A DNA stretch of 64,000 nt. Origin: Bordetella genomosp. 4 (GTDB lineage: Bacteria > Pseudomonadota > Gammaproteobacteria > Burkholderiales > Burkholderiaceae_B). Positions within the stretch are counted from its first letter, which is position 1, and every line of letters begins with the position of its first letter. The stretch is from assembly GCF_002261185.1 (NCBI RefSeq), contig NZ_NEVQ01000023.1:124001-188000 (forward strand). The letters are read 5' to 3'. Positions 54,055 through 62,445 of this stretch are shown one piece after another. A program made the translations under genes and the position numbers. The notes beneath the pieces were generated by a model. It ran no database searches. It had not been told where the DNA came from and saw only the letters and a program-made list of their open reading frames with translations.

Positions 54055-54591
54055 TTGCGCGCCAACGAATCCTCGCTCCAACAGCGGGTTGCGACCCTGT
54101 ACACCGACCATCACGGCTGGCTGCAGGCGTGGCTGCGCCGCAAGCTGGGCGACGCGCACCATGCCGCCGACATGGCCCACGATACCTTTGTGCGCATCAT
54201 GGCGTCGCGCGATGTGCTGCTGGGCATCCAGGAACCCCGTGCCTATCTCGTCACGACGGCCCGGCGCCTGTTGGTGGACCGCTCCCGGCGGCAGCTCATC
54301 GAGCAGGCTTATGTGGCCGAACTGACGTCGCTGGCCCAGACGCTGCCCGGTTATCCATCGCCGGACGAGATCCTGATGGCCGTCCAGGCACTGGAACAAA
54401 TCAGCACGGCGCTCGACACACTGCCGGCCAAGGTGCGCGAAGCCTTTTTGCGGCATTATCTGCAAGAACAGTCTCAGGCAGACATCGCCATCGCCCAGGG
54501 CGTTTCCAAACGCATGGTGCAAAAATATCTGGTGCAGGCGTTGCTGCACTGCCGGAGACATTGCCCTGCCATGGCCGCACAAGGCGCCTGA
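54055..54591 (+). CDS. FecI-type ECF sigma factor
   Basis: 178 residues. Region 2 (HHAADMAHDTFVRIMASRDV) and region 4 (QEQSQADIAIAQGVSKRMVQ) are typical of iron-starvation sigma factors. The start seems to be TTG 54055. An in-frame TAA lies at 54028 and no ATG or GTG occurs between it and the conserved LYTDHHGWLQAWLRRKL. It should direct transcription of the TonB receptor after a signal through FecR. Confidence 0.9.
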   Translation: MRANESSLQQRVATLYTDHHGWLQAWLRRKLGDAHHAADMAHDTFVRIMASRDVLLGIQEPRAYLVTTARRLLVDRSRRQLIEQAYVAELTSLAQTLPGYPSPDEILMAVQALEQISTALDTLPAKVREAFLRHYLQEQSQADIAIAQGVSKRMVQKYLVQALLHCRRHCPAMAAQGA

Positions 54592-54595
54592 CGGC

Positions 54596-55633
54596 ATGGC
54601 CAAGCTCGAGACTGCCAGCCCTGCTCTGGGCCCATTGGCCGAACAAGCCGCTCATTGGATCGTACGGCTCACCGACGATGACCAGGCTGAGCGCGAACGT
54701 GCCCGACTCGAATTCGAGGCCTGGAAACGAGCGGATCCACGCCACGCGGCCGAAGCCGCCGCGATGGAATCGTTGATCGGCCGGCTGCAGGACCTACGCG
54801 CGCCTGCGGCGGGCGATAGCCGGCCGGCACGTGCAGCGCTCGACGCCGTACAGGCCTGCAACGACCGCCGGCGGCGCGCCAAGCGTCTGAGCGTCGCGGC
54901 GCTGCTCTTGCTCGCCCTATGTGCCCCCCTCGCACTGGTGCTGCACATCGCGCCGCCCACTTACTTGTTGGCCGATCTGAACACGTCTGCGGGCCAATGG
55001 AAAACCCATACTCTGTCCGACGGCACACGCATTACGCTCGACAGCGCCAGCGCCGTGAATTTCCACTATGACTCTCGCCGCCGCGCCATTGAACTCGTAC
55101 AGGGCAACGTCCTGGTCAGCGTCGCCAAGGACGCGTCCCGGCCGTTCGTGGTCAGTACCGCGCACGGCTGCGTGCGTGCGCTGGGTACGCGTTTTGTGGT
55201 CGAACGTGACGATGACGTTACCGTACTCAGCATGATCGAATCCCGCACATCGGTCCAGACCGCCGCCCAATGCGAGAGCCAAGCCGGCGCCTCGGCCCAG
55301 ATCCAGGCCGGACAACGCGTACGTATTACAGAGCACGCCGTGAGCGCCCCCGAAACCATCATCCCCGCGCAAGTCGAAGACGCCTGGCAACGTCATCAGC
55401 TCGTCGCGGCCGACCGGCCCCTCGCGGAGATACTGGACGAACTGGCGCGCCATCGGCGCGGCTTCATCTATTACGACCGTCCCCAGATCGAGGGCATTCG
55501 TGTCAGCGCAGTGCTGCCACTGGACGCGCCCGACCAAGCCATAAAACTGTTGCAAGCCAGCTTCCCGATCCTGCGCGTACGGACATTGACCGACTACCTG
55601 GTGCTGATCGATGCCCCTGCGCCGAGCCCGTGA
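54596..55633 (+). CDS. FecR-type transmembrane sigma regulator
   Basis: 345 residues. A cytoplasmic N-terminal DUF4880-like region (EQAAHWIVRLTDDDQAERER), one helix (about 103-122), then the periplasmic FecR domain (LSDGTRITLDSASAV, VRALGTRFVVERDDDV) and a C-terminal secretin/STN-like part (QIEGIRVSAVLPLDAPDQAI). It relays receptor occupancy to the sigma factor, 4 bp upstream of it. Confidence 0.92.
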   Translation: MAKLETASPALGPLAEQAAHWIVRLTDDDQAERERARLEFEAWKRADPRHAAEAAAMESLIGRLQDLRAPAAGDSRPARAALDAVQACNDRRRRAKRLSVAALLLLALCAPLALVLHIAPPTYLLADLNTSAGQWKTHTLSDGTRITLDSASAVNFHYDSRRRAIELVQGNVLVSVAKDASRPFVVSTAHGCVRALGTRFVVERDDDVTVLSMIESRTSVQTAAQCESQAGASAQIQAGQRVRITEHAVSAPETIIPAQVEDAWQRHQLVAADRPLAEILDELARHRRGFIYYDRPQIEGIRVSAVLPLDAPDQAIKLLQASFPILRVRTLTDYLVLIDAPAPSP

Positions 55634-55645
55634 CACTCCATTGGA

Positions 55646-55814
55646 GGCGGCCCGGCAAAAAAAGCGCCCCCACGCTGCGCCTTCGGCTTGCTGCCCCCCA
55701 AGGGGGCGTTTTTGTCTTGGGGCGGCCCGGCAACAAAAAAAAGCGCCCCCACGCTGCGCCTTCGGCTTGCTGCCCCCCAAGGGGGCGTTTTTGTTTTGGG
55801 GCGGCCCGACAACA
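55646..55814 (+). repeat. Tandem terminator-like repeat between fecR and the receptor
   Basis: Two nearly identical units begin at 55646 and 55721 (75 and 79 bp), with the start of a third at 55800. Each unit has an A run, a CGCCCCC ... GGGGGCG stem and a GTTTTTGT tail, so each forms a two-way terminator. GGCGGCCCGGCAA marks the unit boundary. It lies after the fecR stop and before the receptor start. Confidence 0.85.
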
Positions 55815-55907
55815 AAAATCTCTCCCTTTTGAGGTTCCACTTTCTGCGTTTCGTTCGTCATGTCTTGGACACCGAAAAATCTGCAACGCAAACAAGGAAC
55901 TCGAACC

Positions 55908-58328
55908 ATGTCCCGACCCGCCCAGCGCCGCAGCGCAGCGCGCCGTCACGCCTCATTGGCTCCCGCACATTTCGGCCTGATCGTACGCTTGGTCTTTTCC
56001 GGCCCTGTGGCGTTTGGGCTGGGCTTTGCCTTGCCCGCCTCTGCCCAGACCGCGGCAAGAACCGTGACGTACAACATCCCCGCAGGGCCGTTGGCTGACG
56101 CGTTGAACCAGTACGCGCAGCAAGCGGGCGTGTCGCTTGCGATGGACGCGCGCCAATTGCGAGGCCTGACATCGCCCGGCCTGCGTGGCAGCCATGGCAT
56201 CGAAGCAGGCTTCAATCTGCTGCTGCGGGGCAGCGGCTACCTCGCCTACAAAACCGAATCCGGCTACGTGCTGCGCCCGGCGCCCGTCTCGTCGCAAAAC
56301 GAGGTGGCCACACTGCCCGCCGTCACTGCCGTGGCCAGTGCGCCATCAACGCAAGGCTATGTCGCGGCACGTAGCGTCGCCGCCACCAAAACCGACACCT
56401 CGCTACTGGAAACACCGCAATCGGCCTCCGTCATCACCCGCGAAGAGTTGGATGACCGCAACGTGCAGACGTTGCTGGAGGCCGTCTCCTACACGCCCGG
56501 TGTACGTACCGAGCAAAGTGGCTTCGACCCGCGATTTGATGTCTTCACCTTGCGCGGCTTCGACGTCACCTACAACGGCATTTACCGAGACGGACTGCGC
56601 CTACCCGGCGCCAACATGTCGGTATTCAAAGTCGAACCCTATAGCGTGGAAAACGTCACCGTGCTGCGCGGTCCCAGCTCGGCGCTCTATGGACTAGGCT
56701 CCCCCGGCGGTTTGGTCGACATCACCTCAAAACGCCCGATCGACGAGCCATTCGGCGAAGTCCAGCTCATGACGGGCAACTACCAGCGCAAACAGGGCCA
56801 ATTCGACATTGGCGGCCGCGCCGACGAAGACGGCCAGTGGCTATATCGACTGACCGGCGTCGTACGCGATGCCGGTTCGCCGAACACCGATGGTGGCGGC
56901 AACAACGACATCACCTCCATCGCCCCGGCATTCACATGGCAACCGAATGGCGACACCAAAGTCACCCTGTTGGGCGAATACCTGAAATCCAGAACGCCTG
57001 CTGCCTTGCCTTATTATGCGTGGGGCGGCGCCCGCTCGGACCTGCCTGGCGCCACCGGCGACTACAACCGCCAGGATCAGGAGCAATTCCGTGTCGGCTA
57101 CCTGGCCGAACACCGCTTCAATGACACCTTTACCGTGCGGCAAAATCTGCGCTATGGCCAGGTCAATACCCACGTCCGCTACAACAGTCTCGGCGAAATC
57201 GATACCGAGGCCAATACCATCAGCCGCTCCACGGGCTATGTACACGACAAACTTAAATCGTTCGTGGTCGACAACCAATTGCAGGCCGACTTCAAAACAG
57301 GGGATGTCGAGCACAAGCTGCTCGTGGGACTGGATTATTCCTATCTCGGCCTGGACGGCGGCATCGGCTACGGCGCGGCCTCCGATCTCGATGCCTCGAC
57401 GCTCGAGCCGCTGGGCCCCACGGAAGACCCACCGACCGACGCCTCGCGCTATCGCCAACGTCAACGTCAGACCGGCCTCTACCTGCAAGAACAGGCCAAA
57501 TTCGACGGCTGGATCGTGACCCTCACCGGGCGTCATGACTGGAGCACCAGCATCGCGGACGATCTGATCGCCGATAGCCGGGAAAAAACCGTCGACCGCA
57601 AATTCACGGGCCGTGCCGGATTGACGCATGTTTTTGATAACGGCATCGCTCCCTATGTCAGCTACTCGACGTCGTTCGCGCCCACTAGCAGCGTCGACGC
57701 CAACGGCCAGACCTTTGACCCCACCACCGCGCGGCAGGTCGAAGCAGGCGTGAAGTACGCGCCGAGCAACATGAACAGCTATGTCGCCGCTTCGGTCTTC
57801 GAACTCAAACAGTCCAACGCGCTGGTCACGGATCCCAATAACCCTCTATTTCAAGTGCAGACAGGGAAGGTACGCAGCCGCGGCATCGAACTGGAGGGCA
57901 TGCTCGACCTGGCCCAGGGACTGAAGGTCCACGGCGCCTATACGTACCTGATGGCCGTCAATATGTCCGGCTCACCGGACACCGACGGGCGCACGCTTTC
58001 CGGCACACCACGGCACACGTTCTCGCTCTGGACCGATTACACATTTCAGTCAGACACAGCACTGGCGGGCCTGGATGTCGGTTTCGGCCTGCGCTATGTC
58101 GGCACCAGTTGGGGCAACGCGACCAATACATTCCAGAACTCAGCGCATTTGCTGGCCGACGCCAAAATCGGCTATGACCTGGGACGCCTATCGCCATCGT
58201 TCAAGGGTTGGAGCGCGCAGGTCAATGCCTTGAATCTCTTTGACAGGGACTACACGACCTGCGACGCAGGCTATTGCTATGAAGGCGCTCCGCGCATGGT
58301 CACGGCCAGCCTGAAATATCGTTGGTAA
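55908..58328 (+). CDS. FecA-like TonB-dependent ferric-siderophore receptor with a signalling domain
   Basis: 806 residues from ATG 55908; ATG 55860 lies in another context and adds a charged tail. A signal peptide with a long basic n-region ends near residue 46 (ASAQT). The secretin/TonB short N-terminal domain follows (YNIPAGPLADALNQYAQQAG). Next come the plug (SASVITREELDDRNVQTL, VTVLRGPSSALYGLGSPGG) and a 22-strand barrel ending in LKYRW. The N-terminal domain and neighbours show it signals to FecR. The siderophore is unknown; the class resembles FhuE, FpvA and FoxA-type receptors. Confidence 0.94.
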   Translation: MSRPAQRRSAARRHASLAPAHFGLIVRLVFSGPVAFGLGFALPASAQTAARTVTYNIPAGPLADALNQYAQQAGVSLAMDARQLRGLTSPGLRGSHGIEAGFNLLLRGSGYLAYKTESGYVLRPAPVSSQNEVATLPAVTAVASAPSTQGYVAARSVAATKTDTSLLETPQSASVITREELDDRNVQTLLEAVSYTPGVRTEQSGFDPRFDVFTLRGFDVTYNGIYRDGLRLPGANMSVFKVEPYSVENVTVLRGPSSALYGLGSPGGLVDITSKRPIDEPFGEVQLMTGNYQRKQGQFDIGGRADEDGQWLYRLTGVVRDAGSPNTDGGGNNDITSIAPAFTWQPNGDTKVTLLGEYLKSRTPAALPYYAWGGARSDLPGATGDYNRQDQEQFRVGYLAEHRFNDTFTVRQNLRYGQVNTHVRYNSLGEIDTEANTISRSTGYVHDKLKSFVVDNQLQADFKTGDVEHKLLVGLDYSYLGLDGGIGYGAASDLDASTLEPLGPTEDPPTDASRYRQRQRQTGLYLQEQAKFDGWIVTLTGRHDWSTSIADDLIADSREKTVDRKFTGRAGLTHVFDNGIAPYVSYSTSFAPTSSVDANGQTFDPTTARQVEAGVKYAPSNMNSYVAASVFELKQSNALVTDPNNPLFQVQTGKVRSRGIELEGMLDLAQGLKVHGAYTYLMAVNMSGSPDTDGRTLSGTPRHTFSLWTDYTFQSDTALAGLDVGFGLRYVGTSWGNATNTFQNSAHLLADAKIGYDLGRLSPSFKGWSAQVNALNLFDRDYTTCDAGYCYEGAPRMVTASLKYRW

Positions 58329-58355
58329 CGGGACGGGTAATCGCGGACCGGGACA

Positions 58356-59648
58356 CTATCGCCCCAGCGGCAACAAGAACATCCCGGCCGCCACCAGTGT
58401 AGGCACCAGCGCAGACAAGAACAGCTTGCCCGCGGAGATTGCTTCGTCGGGAAAGAAGGGGCGCAAAATCGCATAACCTGCCGGGTTGGGCGCATTGGCA
58501 ATCACCGTCAATCCGCCTCCGGTCACCGCGCCAGCCACCAGCATGTAGTGCCATGTCGGACTCGATCCTTCCACCAGCGAGCCCAGATAGGTCAACGCGG
58601 CGTTATCCGTGATCGCCGTCAACGCGGTTGCTCCCCAGAACAACACAGTGGGCTCCAAGCCGCCCAGCAAATCCTGCAGCCACCATTTTTGCAGGCCGCC
58701 CAACACCACCAGCCCCGCAAGGAAAAAGCCGACCATCAGCCCCTCGCGGATCAGCAAACGATCCTGATGGCGCCGATACGCATGGGAAAAACCGATGAAC
58801 AGCATCATCAAACCCAAAAAGACGGCCGGATGGTGCGCTGTCATCACAATCCCCACCAGACATGCCAGGTGAATCAGAATGATCAACAGAGGCACAGGAG
58901 CGCGCCTGGGGGGTTCGTCTTCCGCAGCATTGACCCCATTGCCCGTTCCGATACTGTGATCGATCAAGGCGCTACGGCAGATCCAGGTCAGAATCCCGGC
59001 ATTGATGAACACGGCAATCGCAGCACGCCAGCCGAAATGCGTCGCCATAAAGGCCGTATCCCATCCAAACGTGGAAGCCACCATCAAGACCGGTGGCGCA
59101 GCATAGGCCGTCAACACCCCGCCAATAGATACGTTGACGAACAGCACGCCGAGCGTCAGATATTTGAAACGCGTATGTCCCGATCGGCAGAAATAAGCAT
59201 CACGCAACAGAATTGCCGCCAGTGTCATCGCCGCCGGCTCAGTGATGAACGAACCTCCCAGCGGCACCACCGACATCACAACGAAAAACGTCGCGACCTC
59301 GCGTTGCACCGGCAAACAACGCGCCAAGCCCCTCACAACCAAACCCACCAGTTCGAGGATCGGCCGACTCGCTGCCACCACCATGATCACAAATACAAAA
59401 AGCGGTTCAGTGAAGTTACGCGTATCTACATAACGGATGGCCGCCTCGCTGCCGCTGAGCAGCGCCATGCACACGATCAGCACAAAAGCCCAGACGCCGA
59501 ATACGGCCTCCACCTCGGACAGCAAATGCCATACCCCCGCATGCGGGCCATTGCGATGCGCCAGGCGCGCAAAGATCGGTACGGAAAAGGTGTGGATAAC
59601 CGCCACCGCAAACAAGATAGTGGCGACAAGCTCAATAGTATCTGGCAT
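58356..59648 (-). CDS. Putative Na+/H+ antiporter family membrane protein
   Basis: 430 residues with 10-12 helices. FVVMSVVPLGGSFITEPAA, LGVLFVNVSIGGVLTAYAAP and TAITDNAALTYLGSLVEG resemble the putative Na+/H+ antiporter family I recall as PF07399. Asp and Asn in the TDNAA and FVN segments may bind cations. Transport activity is unproven. It follows the GMC gene by about 200 bp on the same strand. Confidence 0.8.
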   Translation of the reverse strand: MPDTIELVATILFAVAVIHTFSVPIFARLAHRNGPHAGVWHLLSEVEAVFGVWAFVLIVCMALLSGSEAAIRYVDTRNFTEPLFVFVIMVVAASRPILELVGLVVRGLARCLPVQREVATFFVVMSVVPLGGSFITEPAAMTLAAILLRDAYFCRSGHTRFKYLTLGVLFVNVSIGGVLTAYAAPPVLMVASTFGWDTAFMATHFGWRAAIAVFINAGILTWICRSALIDHSIGTGNGVNAAEDEPPRRAPVPLLIILIHLACLVGIVMTAHHPAVFLGLMMLFIGFSHAYRRHQDRLLIREGLMVGFFLAGLVVLGGLQKWWLQDLLGGLEPTVLFWGATALTAITDNAALTYLGSLVEGSSPTWHYMLVAGAVTGGGLTVIANAPNPAGYAILRPFFPDEAISAGKLFLSALVPTLVAAGMFLLPLGR

Positions 59649-59851
59649 AGGAGAAACCCTGAAACATAGCAGTGCACCCCCACATCGATCGCGGCGTGCA
59701 GGAAAACTCAGGGACTATAACTCAGCGATTTGTGCGGCATGCGCCCATGGACTAAGCATTTGCCCTAGCCACGCGCATCGCGTCCAGACGATAGGCCTAT
59801 GCCCCTCTGAACAGAGGGGTTGTCTCACACCGGATCAGTCGTGCAGGCAGA

Positions 59852-61483
59852 TCACGCGCCAGCTTTCGCACTGGCATGAAGAAAATGCGCGCCTCTCTCG
59901 GCGATCATGACCGTGGGCGAATTGGTATTGCCCGACGTGATTGTCGGCATCACCGACGCATCGATGACACGCAAGCCTTGCAAGCCATGTACACGCAACT
60001 CAGGGTCCACCACCGCCAAGGGATCCACACCCATTTTGCATGTCCCTACCGGATGAAAAATCGTGGTGCCGATGTCGCCGGCTGCGCGCGCCAGATCCTC
60101 ATCGGTCTGCAAGGCGTTTCCTGGTTTGTATTCCTCTGGGGCGTAACATGCCAGCGCCTGCTGCGACACAATACGGCGGGTGAGTCGAATACTATCGGCC
60201 GCCACTCGCCGGTCGGCCTCGGTCGATAAATAATTGCACAGGATCTCAGGCGCATCATCTGCTTGCGGGCTCGTGACCCGCACATGGCCACGGCTGGTGG
60301 GCCGCAGATTGCAGACCGAAGCCGTAAATGCCGGAAAAGCATGCAAAGGCTCGCCGAATTTTTCGAGCGACAAGGGCTGCACGTGGTACTGCACATTCGC
60401 GCGCTCTTGTTCAGGACCGGATCGCGCGAATGCGCCCAACTGCGATGGCGCCATGCTGAGCGGCCCGCGCCGTCCAAAGGCATACTGCGCCCCCATCAGC
60501 GCCTTGCCCCATAACGAGCCCACCATGGCATTCAAGGTCTTGGCGCCAGTGACGCGGTAGATCATGCGCAATTGCAAATGGTCTTGCAGGTTTTCGCCTA
60601 CCCCCGGCAGATCGTGCAGCACCGGTATGCCACGTGCCTGCAACCATGCCGCCGGCCCGACACCGGACACCTGCAGCAATTGCGGCGATCCGATCGCACC
60701 TGCGGCCAGGATGACCTCGGCCCGCGCGCGAGCGATTTGTTCGCTGCCGTCGCCCAGACGAAACGTCACACCCTCGGCGCGTCGATTCTGGAACACGATG
60801 CGCGACACGCGCGCGCCCGTCATGACATGCAAATTGGATCGGCTCGCCGCCGGTTTGAGAAAAGCCCTCGCTGCACTCCAGCGCATACCGCGGCGCTGAT
60901 TGACCTCGAAATAGTCGCATCCCTCGTTATCGCCCCGGTTGAAATCGGACACGGACGCGATCCCGGCCTGAGCCGCCGCGGCACGAAACGCATCGAGCAG
61001 ATCCCACGACAAGCGCTGACGCTCGACACGCCATTCACCCCCCGCACCGTGAAAGTCTGACGCCCCGGCATGATGGTCTTCGGTGCGCATGAAAAACGGC
61101 AGCACCTCATCCCATCCCCATCCTGTATTGCCCAACGCCGCCCAACCGTCATAGTCTGCGCGCTGGCCGCGCATATAAATCATGCCGTTGATTGACGAAC
61201 TGCCGCCCAACACGCGGCCACGCGGATAGCCCAGGCTGCGCCCGTTCAGGCCCGGATCGGGATGCGTGCGATAGCACCAATCGGTGCGCGGATTTCCGAT
61301 GCAATACAGATAACCGACCGGAATATGAATCCAATGCCAGTTATCGCGGCCACCGGCTTCCAGCAACAACACGCGCTTGCCTGGATCCGACGACAAACGA
61401 TTGGCCAGCAGACATCCTGCCGACCCTGCGCCCACCACGATGTAATCAAACACCAGATCGGTACTGCCCGTCTCGGCCACCAT
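59852..61483 (-). CDS. GMC-family FAD-dependent oxidoreductase
   Basis: 543 residues. The N-terminal FAD site is DYIVVGAGSAGCLLANRL. GGSSSINGMIYMRG binds the flavin, and the C-terminal HPVGTCKMG and NTNSPTVMIAERGAHFL contain the catalytic His and Asn/His pair. It resembles choline and alcohol dehydrogenases, so it probably oxidises an alcohol or polyol; the substrate is unknown. It lies 57 bp after the DUF6999-like gene and probably shares its transcript. Confidence 0.9.
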   Translation of the reverse strand: MVAETGSTDLVFDYIVVGAGSAGCLLANRLSSDPGKRVLLLEAGGRDNWHWIHIPVGYLYCIGNPRTDWCYRTHPDPGLNGRSLGYPRGRVLGGSSSINGMIYMRGQRADYDGWAALGNTGWGWDEVLPFFMRTEDHHAGASDFHGAGGEWRVERQRLSWDLLDAFRAAAAQAGIASVSDFNRGDNEGCDYFEVNQRRGMRWSAARAFLKPAASRSNLHVMTGARVSRIVFQNRRAEGVTFRLGDGSEQIARARAEVILAAGAIGSPQLLQVSGVGPAAWLQARGIPVLHDLPGVGENLQDHLQLRMIYRVTGAKTLNAMVGSLWGKALMGAQYAFGRRGPLSMAPSQLGAFARSGPEQERANVQYHVQPLSLEKFGEPLHAFPAFTASVCNLRPTSRGHVRVTSPQADDAPEILCNYLSTEADRRVAADSIRLTRRIVSQQALACYAPEEYKPGNALQTDEDLARAAGDIGTTIFHPVGTCKMGVDPLAVVDPELRVHGLQGLRVIDASVMPTITSGNTNSPTVMIAERGAHFLHASAKAGA

Positions 61484-61540
61484 GGGTTTTGTCTCCGTTA
61501 TCTTGTTCGGGTTTCCTTCAGTATGCCAGCACAGCGGATC

Positions 61541-62443
61541 TTATGCTGCCTGCGATGCCGGAAAATCGGCGGCCTCGGCCTCGCTTTTCGCGCGCATCAA
61601 CAGACTGTGCAACATCTCGGTCGACAAGCCGTGCAGCACCAACCGATAGCCAGCACGCAAGGTCGACAACGGCACCAAGGGATGTTTGTTGTTCACCAGA
61701 ATCAAATGCTGCGGCGCGCCCAGGATCTGCGCAGCATAGATCCCGACCGTTTCGTCCAATTGCAACGAATTCGCCGCTCGCCAGAAATCATTGTCGGTCA
61801 ACATCAATTGATATAGCGGCGTGAACAACTCGATCGCGCTTTGCAGATCCAGAAAATTCCGTTTGCGTTGCGGCATGTCTTGCAGCCGCAAACCGGGATC
61901 GCGGATCATCGAAAAATCCACTTTCTCGGGCGCATGCATTTCCACACCCGCCTCGCGCAGTGCGCCATTCAAGCGGATCACAAAGTTGAACAGGTTCAGA
62001 TCGTGTTTGACGAAAAGTTCGTCCTTCAGATCCGCAATACACATGGGCTCCAGCGGCGTGGTCGACACCTGCACCGGCGCATTGCGTGAGATGAACGACA
62101 AGACCTGCGCCCCCAGATGAAAATGCCGCAGGATCAGCCAATTGGCCTCGGGCGACACAAAGTGTTCCAGCCCCCACGCCAAGATCCGGTGCAGCAGTTT
62201 CGAATGTGACCACTTGCGCGGCAGGAACGTCTTGACGACTTGGATCAAGATGATGAACGCACGCGCCAAGGGCCGCAAAAAAGGCAACAAATACTGGCGC
62301 GATCCACAACTGGAATCCGCCAGCCATGCCTCTTTCACAGCATCGGGCAAAGGCGTGCTGCGATCCAGATAGAGCGCCAACCACGGACTTGGATCCGCCG
62401 GATCGTGTTCGCGCGTCAAAAACTCAGGGGTGCGGGAACTCAT
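61541..62443 (-). CDS. DUF6999-like protein of unknown function
   Basis: 300 residues, helical, with one amphipathic or hydrophobic stretch (LARAFIILIQVVKTFLP). Conserved-looking segments are LLHRILAWGLEHFVSPEANW, HFHLGAQVLSFISRN and FTPLYQLMLTDNDFWRAAN. His and Glu/Asp are frequent in these helices, so a metal site is conceivable. I recall a family named DUF6999 with this look, but no known role. It starts 2 bp after the ketosynthase-fusion stop, which argues for a shared function. Confidence 0.65.
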   Translation of the reverse strand: MSSRTPEFLTREHDPADPSPWLALYLDRSTPLPDAVKEAWLADSSCGSRQYLLPFLRPLARAFIILIQVVKTFLPRKWSHSKLLHRILAWGLEHFVSPEANWLILRHFHLGAQVLSFISRNAPVQVSTTPLEPMCIADLKDELFVKHDLNLFNFVIRLNGALREAGVEMHAPEKVDFSMIRDPGLRLQDMPQRKRNFLDLQSAIELFTPLYQLMLTDNDFWRAANSLQLDETVGIYAAQILGAPQHLILVNNKHPLVPLSTLRAGYRLVLHGLSTEMLHSLLMRAKSEAEAADFPASQAA

Positions 62444-62445
62444 GA

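Noticed and set aside
55646-55814. CRISPR array
   Set aside because: Only two to three units, no unique spacers and each unit is a terminator hairpin; no cas genes.
59802-59819. Terminator between the GMC gene and the antiporter
   Set aside because: The 8-bp repeat leaves only a two-base loop and there is no T run; weak at best.
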